Shown here: piece by piece, positions 29,196 through 39,787 of the stretch
How the letters are laid out: each line of letters starts with the position of its first letter
Position numbering within the stretch: position 1 is the first letter of the stretch
Source of the DNA: Gracilaria vermiculophylla
Lineage: Eukaryota > Rhodophyta > Florideophyceae > Gracilariales > Gracilariaceae
Direction: 5' to 3'
Length of the DNA: 52,407 nucleotides
Assembly: GCA_019155205.2 (NCBI GenBank)
Contig: JAHNZQ020000227.1
Coordinates: 359,646 to 412,052, forward strand
The notes under the pieces: generated by a model
Seen by the model: only the letters and a program-made list of their open reading frames with translations
Databases searched by the model: none
Told to the model about the DNA's origin: nothing
Position numbers and translations under genes: made by a program

Positions 29196-31548
29196 AAGCA
29201 ACACGTATTTCTGTTTGGTGCGTGAGGCGATCTCGGCAGAAACGCTGATTATGGTGAAAGCTCAACTCCTCGACTTGCAAGGTCCCATATCTGACCGGAA
29301 CTAACATTTTTGACGTCTGGGCCATCAATCCACCGCAATGGTTCATGTCAAACGGCACAGTTGCCTTTGCCGTTATCCTTATGGTCCGTAATCAGTTCCC
29401 CGATGGTTGCTATGTCTCCATTGATTTACGGCTCGTAAATGGGCCAAGAAGCAAACTGCCTTTGGAACGGCTCTTGTTATTCTTCTTTTTGATCGTATTG
29501 AAAGTGGTAGAATAATGCACAGTTTTCCGGTGAAAATGTTCGACATGTAAGCGAGCAAAACTCACTCATCAGCACAATTGCCGAAAGGCTGACGCTCGGA
29601 ATGAAGAGAAAAGGAGCTTCAATGAGAAACTACGGGAAAGCATTGGCACAATTCGCCTCTTACTGTATCTATTGCAAATCCCGATGTTACATCAAATATT
29701 GTCAAACGTTGATTTTCGAACAAATCCCGTCTACACGTGATCAACAGCGTGTCACCCACGAGTATTAGTGACCACGCTCGGCATTTCTCTGAGGACTAGA
29801 TTCTCTCTCGACAAGCGTCGAATAGCGAATACAAGAGAATTTGCACGGGCGTGGTTTGGTGCAAAATTGGCATCCTTTGCTATGGCGAGACCCAGTCATT
29901 CAGAACTCAAGTTTGTCACCGCATATTAATAGACTAGAATGCGGGCTAAGATTGTTTCTCGGGAGATACTGTACTGGATTAGTATTTACACTTGCTCCGA
30001 GGATAGTTTTGTTGGTCGTCATATCTTGGATGTTTTGCAATCAACTTGTTTATTCTGAAGTTGCAAAACATCACCATGATCACAGGTGTGACCTCGTCTG
30101 GTGATGAAGATGCCGTTTAATTGCTGAAGAAGATAGTCAGGGTGAAAAGTGAGAGAATAAGCTTCCGTGCAGATTTTTTTATCTGGCTTCTTCTCTCTCT
30201 CTCTCTCTGTTGTGGGTAAGTAGGTCTAATTCCCACTTAACAACGCAGAGCGTCTCTGTTCAACGAACCGCTCTCTCGCCAGAAAGACCAATTTCAGGCC
30301 ACTTCCTGATGATATCACAAACCGATAAATTCCGGCGTTTACTCAATTCCCCGTCGTCAGTTTACTTTATTATCCAAAAATGTGCTGGTCGCCGTTAGAG
30401 ATCCGACCGCAGATCCGATTCGCTTCCCAAGGGATGGAAGTCAGGCACGTCACGTGAAGGCGGATCGCTTGCGCCCCTGGCTTTTTCAGAGTACCACACC
30501 GGATACTAAAAATGTTGCAATTCCGCTGTTGACGGCCATCTCTTGCGATCCAATATGTAGCTATTACATAAATCTGAAGGGTGGTTGGACTCTAATATTG
30601 AATTGAACACTATGCATTCTGTAAGGCCAGTCCTTAACTGTTCAGCTGGACGCAGTCGTATTGCGATCGTTTTCACCTGAGCGACAAATTTGCAACTGAT
30701 GATCTACTTGAGACTTTCAATCTTACTTCAAAGCATAATACTTTCAGTTTTCTTTTGCTCACCTCACGAAGTGTAACTGTGGTTACAATCATTCAGCGCA
30801 GAAAATGTTCCCTGGGTGTGAAGGTGATCCACATTATCTTCTTTATTGGGGACATCAGTTTTCCATTTCTAAACTGGAGGAAAGCTTTAAATGAAACCGT
30901 CTCTCTGTAAGAAGTCCGAGAACTTTTGTGGGTCATGTCTCTTCAAACTATAGATGCCTTCTCCAGCGTTTTCAGGAACGGTGTTCATCAGCTCTTTTCT
31001 GGAGGCTTTTGTGAGTGTACAATGTGCTTTTCTTTATGACTGGGTCTTCGGTTGTAATGGTGACAAAGAAAATGTTAAGGCTACGTTCGATCACACCACA
31101 CATCTCTGGGGTACTTTTGTAGACTAAAGAATTACTAGCAAGCTTCGGCGGTGCGTGCTCCGAAGGAACTTCCCTTATTACAATCTGTCAATACTTATCG
31201 CGGAGTGCTGTACATGGATTTTAATTACATGCAACCCAGTGGATTGCGTTTTATCCAAAACTGTATGAACCCAGTGCGGGACATCGAGGATGTCACAAGC
31301 CGTAGTCGCCCAAAAACATCATCTCAATACATCGATAGCGATGGCTACCAGCATGGCATTCCTTCCGCCTCATATTTTCATCAACGCTTGCACATTTCAC
31401 CCAGGCAATTCCGTTCTCATAAGTTAGTGTGTTTAATTCGAAAACCCCAGTCAGAGCAGATGCTTACAGGCAGAATATCGGGTTCAGCCATTCCGATCTA
31501 GAACATTGCTTGTGGTTCATAACGGATTCTCCTTTGAAGGTGAATTCT
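29196..31548. other. Long intergenic region, no gene supported
   Basis: About 2.35 kb between two minus-strand genes. It holds a short CT dinucleotide run at about 30191-30209. Small frames (for example 29841-30104 and 31151-31501) have no domain features. The sulfotransferase promoter and the MADS 3' end should lie at its edges. Confidence 0.45.
30191..30209 (+). repeat. CT dinucleotide microsatellite
   Basis: A short run of CT repeats within intergenic sequence. No function is evident. Confidence 0.8.
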
Positions 31549-33798
31549 CTACCCCTTTTCTTCAGCGCTTTTTTGATCCCCACCCCCTTCTACCCGTTGC
31601 TCATCATTCGTATCCCGTGCGAAAGGAGTTGAATCGGGATTCTGAAGCAGAGATCTGGTGCTTGACAACGGATCGAAACCAAAAAACCTTGGGGTGAGCG
31701 GAATCATTGCATTTCTTGGTGTCGGAGCAAAGGGGTTTTGCGATCTCCGTCTTGCAGATGTACTGTCAAGATTAAAAAATGGGGTTAGCGATACATTGTT
31801 GCTTCCGTCGTTTGATGACAACGAATTTAGAGCCCAAGCTTGACCATGCGGTGTTGTAGGAATTGTGGGAATACTTAGCCGTGGAATGCTTCCCAGGGGA
31901 TCTGAGAGAGCCGGAATCGAAGCTGTATTCATATTTGAGACATTCTTTGCATCAACACTGGAAACAGCTTTTTGTAGTGGGCTTTCATTCCGGTTTTCAA
32001 GTCGTGAGAGAGAAATGTTCTCCGTGCTCATGTTCTCTTTGTTCGAACGTTCTTTGTCACCCGAATATTGTTGTGATTCTGTAGGGTTACTCTTGTGGGG
32101 AAGTATGCTAATTTTAGCTCCCTCGTTCACCGGCGGCTGGTATTGGGGAGCTTTAGATTGAGATAATTCTACATGGACAGCCCCGGAAGTCGGAGTTTCC
32201 CCAGTTTGTTTCACTTGTCGATGATGTCTCGAAGACTCGGAGTGAGAGAGTTCCGTGCTGGCAGGGTTGGATTTCGGGGTTTCGAGAACCGGCTTTATGT
32301 TTAGGTAATCCACTGGATCCCGAGAACAGGGAAACTCCGAATTGCTACTGCCGGAAGCTTGGATTTCAGCAGAAACTTGTTGTATCCCTTGCGTCTTCTG
32401 TGCCCCTTCACCCTCCATGATATTCCTGTGATGATCAGACTGACTTTGACCACGAGAGTGTACTTCCTCTGTTTGGTTACTCAGCAACTGCTGCTCAGTT
32501 GGCCTATCAGAGTCGTTTTGATAGCTTAAATTGCTTTTGGATTGATTTCTTCCACCCGAAGCCGAGGTGACCCTGTCGAGCTGTTCTTGAACTTCGCGGT
32601 GATATAGTTGACTGGGTAAGTGAACAGCCGCAGACGTTACTGGTATATGAGAACCAATCGGAAAAGCCATCGGTGCCGATTGTGACTTGTTCTCTTCTAA
32701 ACTTGGGTGATATTGAATATCCCGCCCATGGTTCTGCATCTGTGGCAGAAAATCCAATTGAGATATCGCATGAGCCATGAGATGAGTAGGCTCGGCAGCT
32801 GATCTCGTTCTATACGAGTTGCTCGGAGTTTGCACGTACCCATCCATTGGATATTGCATAGGAAGAACAGGAATAGGGTGCGGAACCTGCACAGCTTGCG
32901 TGAGGGGTACGGCCTGAAGGGGACTGCGATGATCCAAACTACGTGTATTTGCTTCACCCGGGATATGTTGGATCGCAGGTGAAACAGGCTGGTTCACGAT
33001 TTGGGGAATGGGTATACCCTCCGCCGGGGTAATGAATGTTGGTGTTTCTCCAGAAGAAAGTTTGCGCTTCTTTCCCACTTCAAACGAGTCTTGCTCTTCC
33101 TCAAATTTATATGTCGGCCTTGGTCGTTTAGAGGCAGCCAAAGAGGCATTTTGTGCAGCAATGGCAATGTTTGGCTCGTTGACTGGAATATTAGAGTGTC
33201 CTTTTGCGGCTGAAACATCAAAGAACTATATCGAGAAGATTAATTGATGAGTTAGGGGATCTGGCCAAGAAGTATTAAATATGCAGACCTGTTATTGCTT
33301 ACCTGCTCGGGCTTGCGGCGTTCAGTGGGACCGCTGTAAGTTGCATAACGGTTGAGAATTCTTTCCATAGAAATAGAGCTGTACTCGAAAAGCTTTCCAT
33401 TGTGCGGGTTGTAAACAATAACGGCCACCTCACAATCACAAAGAATCCCCTGTTACAGATTGGAATCAGTCATACAAAGTACGAATGTTAGTAACTCAGT
33501 GGTTTTCTGCCAGAATTGGTGAAGCCTGAGAAATAGAAAGCAATTAGACGCACCAATTCCATGGCCTTCTTGAGTAGGCCATTCTTTCGCTTGAGAAAAG
33601 TTACCTGTGTTGAAATGAAAAATTGCAGAACCAGGTCAGACAAATGAGTAGCAGACAAAGCGCGGAAGATGTTTGAACAGAGTATCGTACTTGTCTGGTG
33701 CGATTATCGGAAATCCTGCGAATTTGTATCTTTCCTCGTTTATGTGGGGCGGGGGGGCGCGAAGCACTTGGCAGGACATTGTTGCTATCCCCATCCAT
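31549..33798 (-). CDS. MEF2-type MADS-box transcription factor, four exons
   Basis: Exons 33798-33691, 33604-33554, 33449-33303 and 33225-31549 join in frame to 660 residues. Introns of 86, 104 and 77 nt have borders GTACGA...CAG, GTGCGT...CAG and GTAAGC...TAG, all between codons. Residues about 20-78 form the MADS domain: [17 protein letters not shown] in exon 1, [17 protein letters not shown] in exon 2, [14 protein letters not shown] in exon 3. The IQIRRI and [11 protein letters not shown] forms are MEF2-like rather than SRF-like. The segment after it ([24 protein letters not shown]) fits the MEF2 extension. The rest is Gln/Ser/Pro/Asn-rich, probably an activation region, ending with [16 protein letters not shown]. 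The protein binds A/T-rich CArG-like sites as a dimer. The exact start is the least certain part. Confidence 0.92.
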
Positions 33799-35977
33799 TA
33801 TTACCAATTCGGAACAACAAGGAGCTTCGTAAAGGAGAGACGGCGGGATGTTTCGTTCCTTTTCCAGAAACTGTAGGTTTGCGAAACGGATTCTTCAGCG
33901 ACAACGTCCGGTTAAAGCTTATTGACCAAAATGCACGAGAATAGGTATGGAATGGGACGGTTCAAGAAAGTCTAGTCTTTTAAACTATCATGGGCTGAAT
34001 GGTTGTCTAGTTTGAGAGCCCACAATTTGAATATCAAAGAAATAAATACAGTTGGGAAGAGAGGCCTGATACAATAAGACGCTGGCGGGTAACAAATAGT
34101 TTAATTCTGTTTGCGGTCGCGTATCATGATTTCGTGGCTCATGTGGTGAGAAATGAGAACTGGGAAGAGAGTTCTTACTAGAACATTGAAAGAGCACAAT
34201 CATACCTTACTGTCAAGCCAGCACCCTATAGGATGAAGTCATTGTCACACCCAATTTAGCCGAAATGGGTGTGACAATATTCATCATGCAATGAATTCAG
34301 AATTCTGCAGGTTTGCTGTGGGCAATAGGAGCACTAGCTAAAATCTCAAGAATGATTTCTCTTTGGACTTGAATTGAGAGCACACACATGAATTTCTGCT
34401 CGACGAAGTGCGTGCGCGTTTCACAAGATAATGCGCCCCTCCTGCAGAAAGCGCGGCTAAATGGGGTCCGTTAGTGCAGATGCGATAAGTTTGGAGGACC
34501 GGTGGCCTCTTCTAACTGATTCCTATTATGCATATTATACCAATCTAAGAAATATACGAACGAAAAGAGAACCATTTCCCTGATCCTTCTTTGCCCTTGG
34601 GTGTGCCCATTTACCTCTCACAATCATCAAAAGGTTTCGATGAGCTTCCATCTGCTACATGACCTTCATTGATACTTAAAGCTCAGGGATTGAAACTTTC
34701 TTGTAAAGAAGTGAACCAGACTGGTAGAATACAATGGATGCTTCAGATCTTGAATACATTTCGGTCTTGCGCGAGCGTGGTTGCCATTGACGGTTTTCAA
34801 TAACTTCTTCTACTTGCAATGGGGTTTTCAAAACGGAAAGCAGCAGCATGGCCTTGCAGATGACAATGAAATTGGCATTCAACGAATTACCTTTTCCTTA
34901 ACAAAACATAAAACGAACCATCTTTATACAATTTTACTATTTGTTCTTCTTTTTCTTGGATACTGCATGCTACTTCATGCTATGGTGATAGCATGAGACA
35001 GTAAAACCCGTCTCAATTATTATTTCAATTATAGTTTGAACAGGGGATTCTATACTTTTGTTGTGCTATTCCAGGATATTACAAATGCTAAATGAAAACA
35101 ACAATTCATACAAAATATTGTCGTAGTTTTGAAAATGGCTTATTTTGCTTTAAAACAAAGTTAAAAGACGTTTCTGCTTTCCAGGAACGACGAATATATA
35201 TATTTCAACATTAATCAATGAAAATTTTCGTTATTAAAGTTGATGTTTATTAAAAAAATTCTTGTCTTGAAAAAGGAGCAGGTGTTTCAGAATTGAAATT
35301 ATGTTGATGGGCTTTCTGATGATGGTCATGCGAGGTCACATTCATGAGTAGAGATGATTTGGACGTTGTCGTGGGCTCCACCGGGCAGTGTTCCTGGTTC
35401 CTATATAAGAAGCTTGATAGTAAGCATATGAAGCTTACCGGGTATCGTGCTCGGGCGTTTACTTCAAAACTGCACACCGTTCGCAGCGTGGCCGCAGCGC
35501 GAGACGGAGAAAAAACGACGCCCTGCGCGACGGGGAACAAGTTTCCAGAACACGTGGGGTGGGCCGTCCCCATGCACATGCGGTGCAGTGGAGTGGGCGC
35601 TTCTAGAACGGGCCAGGCTGTTTACAGAGCTGCGTCTCAGCTTACAGCGGATTAGTGGCTTGATTCGGCCGCTGCAGGCCGTTGTGTACCTGAATTGTGG
35701 CTCGCAGCGGTGGCACAGAAGATCGCCTTCGCCGGTTACATTCCATTTGACGCGCTTCGATGGCGAGCTCACAGCAGTCACCGCCCGGCGTCCACCACAT
35801 CCCCATTGCCTCGCACTTTGGTGTCGTCATAAATACTCGCAGAAAGCTTTCTCCCGCAGAGCATTAAAGCTGTACATAGAAGCCCTGCGAGTAACTCTAT
35901 CCATCCTGAGACCACGACCCCTGGTAACGTCGCTTGTGCAGAAGCTTGTCACCCCGAAGTTGTTAGCTTCTTTTGAA
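33799..35977. other. Long divergent intergenic region
   Basis: About 2.2 kb between the MADS gene and ClpS start codons. It contains the hairpin-forming repeat at 34232-34285 (listed separately) and an AT-rich stretch near 35000-35270. The ClpS frame is open back to 35447, but that part shows no ClpS or transit-peptide character. No other gene is supported. Confidence 0.4.
34232..34285. repeat. Imperfect inverted repeat, hairpin-forming
   Basis: The core arms ATTGTCACACCCA (34241-34253) and TGGGTGTGACAAT (34266-34278) are perfectly complementary around a 12-nt loop. Outer arms GATGAA and TTCATC extend the stem after a small internal loop. It could be an RNA hairpin or a relic of a small transposon. 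Confidence 0.8.
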
Positions 35978-36418
35978 ATGGCATTCTTGAACCCCGTTCC
36001 AGTGCGCTCCCCGGTGATCGCCTGTAATGACACCCAGGCGGTATGCCGTCGTCGGCCGCGCATGGCCGCGCTGGACGCGCCTGTCAAAGAAGACATTCGC
36101 ACTAAATTTAACAACCTGCTCTCGAAGACGCCGACCGCCACTCCTGATACCGACTCAGCCCGGGTCAAGCAGAAAATAGACCCTGGAAAACACTTCAAGG
36201 TGCTTATTTTCAACGACGAAATGCACTCGAAGGACTACGTCACAAAGGTTCTGCTGAAGGTCATTCCTGGATTGAGTCCCGATGCGGCCTATGCCATCAT
36301 GAACAAGGCGCACACTAATGGCAAGGCCGTTGTGGGCATCTGGATCTTTGAAATCAGTGAGGGTTACTGTGATATGCTCAGGAGCAATGGGCTTCGATCA
36401 GACATTGAGGAGGCCTGA
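35978..36418 (+). CDS. CLPS1: Plastid ClpS adaptor protein (ClpS1-like)
   Basis: A 146-residue protein beginning at the ATG at 35978. The first 30-40 residues are Arg/Pro/Ala-rich and read as a plastid transit peptide. The ClpS core spans about 70-146. Asn79-Asp80-Glu81 line the N-degron pocket (Asn34-Asp35-Asp36 in the bacterial protein), and His112 matches bacterial His66. The segment DYVTKVLLKVIPGLSPDAAYAIMNKAH closely follows plant ClpS1, and the region matching bacterial Met40 is Lys85, as in plants. ClpS delivers proteins with destabilising N-termini to the Clp protease, here in the plastid stroma. The protein is complete and unspliced. Confidence 0.92.
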   Translation: MAFLNPVPVRSPVIACNDTQAVCRRRPRMAALDAPVKEDIRTKFNNLLSKTPTATPDTDSARVKQKIDPGKHFKVLIFNDEMHSKDYVTKVLLKVIPGLSPDAAYAIMNKAHTNGKAVVGIWIFEISEGYCDMLRSNGLRSDIEEA

Positions 36419-36889
36419 GTTTATTCGCTGCTTCCCTGTACGACAGGCCCGTACCCACGCATGTAACGATGCAACTGCGGGCGCAGCGAATTAAGAGTTT
36501 TGGATATTCATATCTGGCGGATGAAGAGTGTGGGCCGCATCCTGCGCTACAGAGTTCTTGTCAGCTTAGTGTCAATTTAAGTAAAGTAGTATATAGAAAG
36601 CAAATAAAAAGGTCGTGCAGTGTGCGGATTGGCATGAGACGATTCGCGTATTTCTTCTAAACACTCCTGGTGACATTTGTATCATGGCCGCGTGGGCCAC
36701 TTTCTCGTCTATGAGCCGACCGCTCTTTCGTCTACGAGCCAACCGTATTCCTTTGTAGTAAATGCCTGCGTGATTGAAATTGAAAGCGGAGGAATAACCA
36801 TGCGCTGGTTAACGAGGCATGTTTCTCACCAGCGCAATTCGCACTTTGGGTGAGGCGCCTTAGATTGCACCAAACAAAGTCCAGCTGAT
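36419..36889. other. Convergent intergenic, short repeats
   Basis: About 470 bp between ClpS and the minus-strand NTF2-like gene. A short imperfect tandem repeat (TTTCGTCTAYGAGCC type) lies at about 36700-36745, and a 9-bp inverted repeat TGCGCTGGT/ACCAGCGCA at 36801-36836. No gene is seen. Confidence 0.4.
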
Positions 36890-37384
36890 TTACTTTGGAG
36901 ACTTAGATCTGGTGCCAACGTATATCCGATTGATTTTGCCAGACCTGTCGAAGCCCATGTGCGCCACAACGCCAACGTTGACCATGAGAATTTTGACGTT
37001 GCCTAAAACCTCGGCTTTGTCTATAGCTTTGTTCCAAGTGGCATTTTGCCATGTTCCAGTCGGTTTTACCTTACTCAGATACGTTTCAAACTGTTGTTTT
37101 CCGACATACGTTCCATCTCTAGATGATTTTAACTCAATATCCTCAGATACAAGACTTAGCACCTTCTGATTGCTGCCGGCCATGCGCAGCTGCATGTAGC
37201 TCTCGGCAACCTGCAGACGGCGCTGTTCGCTCGACGAGACCTGCGCTGAAATGCCTTGGGCTGTCTCTCGCCCGCGGTCCAGTAGGTCGCGGATGGCGTC
37301 CACGGCGGCCATGATCATGGGTTTGGTCGGCTTATCAGTGTTGCAGTTGTTGGCGCTCGCTGCTCCGGTGCATATCTGCGGCAT
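36890..37384 (-). CDS. NTF2-like (SnoaL-fold) domain protein
   Basis: A 164-residue protein starting at the ATG at 37384; the open frame further upstream has no matching character. An Ala/Asn/Thr-rich N-terminus leads to a helical part (AVDAIRDLLDRGRETAQGISAQ). Residues about 58-160 look like an NTF2-like fold: a helix (QVAESYMQLRMAGSNQKVLSLVSEDIELK), a G-x-Y-V-G-K turn, and closing strands ending in GKINRIYVGTRS. The fold covers small enzymes and binding proteins of many functions, so none can be assigned. No active-site residues are apparent. The fold call is moderate, the gene call good. Confidence 0.6.
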   Translation of the reverse strand: MPQICTGAASANNCNTDKPTKPMIMAAVDAIRDLLDRGRETAQGISAQVSSSEQRRLQVAESYMQLRMAGSNQKVLSLVSEDIELKSSRDGTYVGKQQFETYLSKVKPTGTWQNATWNKAIDKAEVLGNVKILMVNVGVVAHMGFDRSGKINRIYVGTRSKSPK

Positions 37385-38701
37385 GATGGCTTTGACCGAC
37401 GTAAAGGAGAAAAGAAGGTAGTGTAACAGGAATTCGCTGCTAGAGCCCCGCCAAGCTTTGGCAAGTCTGTCCGAGGGCGGTGAGTTTGATAGGCTATGGG
37501 CAGCCAATGGCGAGCGGGAGCAAAGGTTTGTGGTAGGCAACCGGATGTTGTGAGCGCTTTCGGCCTCGAAACTTAGCAGAGAAATGGATCGCGAACGGGG
37601 GCTGTGGAATGTTCCCAGGTAGGCTAATTAACCGGCCCCGACCACACCACACTCTGGTGAATCGCGTACCCGCACTCGACCGTGTATGGCCCGTTTCTGT
37701 GCCCTACGTTACATGATTGGGCTACTGCACGGTTAGAAGCGCTGCACGGCATGCAGCCAACCCGTGCCACCGCCCAACGCAGCGTCAGGCTCGCTCTCTC
37801 ATGCCGATAGTAGTGGAAAGTTGTCTGGCCAGTTGCCTGGCTAGTTGTCTGACATTCAATCACAGTGGAATTCGGATCGGAAGTGCTCTCTGAAGCTCTG
37901 AATACTTTCAAGAGAGTTCACGTCTATCAACAGAACAGATTTGGCGCATCAGACGTTGAGGATTTTCTTGACAGATGACTCGCTGGATTGAAAGAAGAAC
38001 AAAGTAACAGCGCTGATGCTTTTGAGCATCTCCGAAGGCGAAGTACTGTAGCATCACGGGAAAAGAACTGTCAGCATTTCTTTAGCTGGGCACAAAAGTT
38101 ACGTTGGGTAGGAGTGACGAGATATCGAAACATTTTGCGGTGGAACGATTCACGGAACCCACGCGTGACTGGGAGCATGGTGCTGGGCTTGATCGCCAGG
38201 AGGTAGTGGCAATCATTGACGCTCAAGCAAAGGGGTCAACTACCACCATCGTCGGGATCAGTTCAGTGGTGGTGTGCCGCTTGAGCCAAACGCCGGCCAC
38301 CGCTTGCAAAAACGCGCGCGCTGTGCCCAGCGTGCCTGTACCGCACCCGGCGGCTACTGTCGACAACATGAAGAACCTTCAAGCGCGCGCAACGGACCAC
38401 TGACGGACCGGCCACTGGCGATGGTGCAGCACGCGAGAGCACCCAAAACTGAGCCAATTGCTGACAGTGATGACGCTGTACGGGGGCAGATGAGGGATCT
38501 GTGCATTCCCACGGCCAAGCGCGTGGCTATCGTCCCCGCCACGGGCAGGTGCGCACCGTGCCAGAAATCTTCACGGGTAATACCAACAGTCCTCGGTCTG
38601 TGTCATCCCTGAGGTCGTCGCCGCTTTATCGTTCGCGTCCCCGCCCTCTCCCCGTCGCTTACTTGCTTTGACAGCAATCTCGCGTGCCCTTGCACACCGC
38701 C
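37385..38701. other. Divergent intergenic region, no gene supported
   Basis: About 1.3 kb between the NTF2-like and methyltransferase start codons. A plus-strand frame at 37988-38206 and a minus-strand frame at 37624-37911 have no recognisable domain and no plausible partner exon. The GC-rich stretch 38260-38700 just before the methyltransferase opens several frames by composition. Confidence 0.4.
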
Positions 38702-39787
38702 ATGACCATGCAGGCAGACGAGCAACAAACGGAGCCTGACGGCGAGCGAATCTCACGTGCATGGCGCGCGTTCATGGCCTACCGCGGCCTGTCGCTTCAG
38801 GTGTTTGACTCCCAGATGCATTCGTTTGAGCGCTTATCCGAGATTGACCGCTCGTTAATACCCACCCTACCCATTCGCCTCTCTCATGCCGCCGAAGCGG
38901 TTGAGCACAATGCTGATGTTGTCGAAAGGATAGCGGAGCTTGCTGGTATCGATAACTCCTTCGAACCGGACGAAATCACGCCCGATGAGTTGGAGCAGAC
39001 TGTAGCCGACTTTCCGGATGTCGTTGATGGTTTGCTGGCGATTGTCAGAGATTGGTCAGTGGTTGGGGAGAAGGATCGCATGCTCACGTACAACCCCATC
39101 ATCCACGCCCTGGACGAGGCAGTCGAAGACGCCATCACATCAGGCGCAGTTGCGGACCGAAACTCTTTTTCTGTGCTCGTTCCTGGTGCGTCCTTGGGTC
39201 GTCTTTCCTGGGAACTGGCGCGATTGGGACTTTCTGTGCAGGGAGTTGAAAGCTCATACTTGCAACTGTTCATGTGCAACTTCGTTCTGAACGGGAAGGC
39301 CACACCTGAAAATCCGCTCCATCTTTATCCGTTTGCGCACCACACGGGCATGATTCGCTCAATCGATGAGCAACTAAAAGAGGTTGAATTTCCGGACGCG
39401 AATCCTAGACAGCTTGAGGGTGCCCATTTCACAATGGTGGCCGGAGATTTTTTGGATTTGTATGACGAGGCACAACGGTGGGATGCCATTGCAACATGTT
39501 TTTCGATTGAGAATTCCCACAGCATCATTACTTACATCCGTCGTATAGCCAAAATTCTTAAAATAGGCGCTGTTTGGGTCAACCATGGCTGCTTGGACTT
39601 TAAATATGACGATTCGCTTACGGAGCCCAGTGTGGAAATCACAAAGGAGGAGTTGGATTTGGTTATCGCCAGGTGTGGAATGCGAGTAATTCGACGAGAA
39701 AATCTTCGATGCAGACCGCCTTATGTTGTGAACGGAATGATTGCTGAAGAGTACGAAAGTTACCTTACCGTAGCTGTGCGTGTATAA
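38702..39787 (+). CDS. Carnosine N-methyltransferase family enzyme (N2227 domain)
   Basis: A 361-residue protein started at the ATG at 38702, the first in a frame that opens shortly before it. The N-terminal helices (ISRAWRAFMAYRGLSLQVFDSQMHSFERL) and the RDWSVVGEKDRMLTYNPII block match CARNMT1. The SAM-binding motif PGASLGRL is at 161-168, followed by WELARLGLSVQGVESSY, then TMVAGDFLDLYDE and WDAIATCFSIENSHSIITYI. In animals the enzyme N-methylates the imidazole of carnosine and of histidine in peptides. Several residues expected to hold the imidazole are changed here (see findings), so the substrate may differ. Length is close to the family core. The protein is complete and unspliced. Confidence 0.9.
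   Translation: MTMQADEQQTEPDGERISRAWRAFMAYRGLSLQVFDSQMHSFERLSEIDRSLIPTLPIRLSHAAEAVEHNADVVERIAELAGIDNSFEPDEITPDELEQTVADFPDVVDGLLAIVRDWSVVGEKDRMLTYNPIIHALDEAVEDAITSGAVADRNSFSVLVPGASLGRLSWELARLGLSVQGVESSYLQLFMCNFVLNGKATPENPLHLYPFAHHTGMIRSIDEQLKEVEFPDANPRQLEGAHFTMVAGDFLDLYDEAQRWDAIATCFSIENSHSIITYIRRIAKILKIGAVWVNHGCLDFKYDDSLTEPSVEITKEELDLVIARCGMRVIRRENLRCRPPYVVNGMIAEEYESYLTVAVRV

Noticed and set aside
35447..35977. Extension of the ClpS frame by 177 codons upstream
   Set aside because: The sequence is compositionally erratic with no relation to ClpS. The ATG at 35978 directly precedes a plausible transit peptide and gives the normal length.
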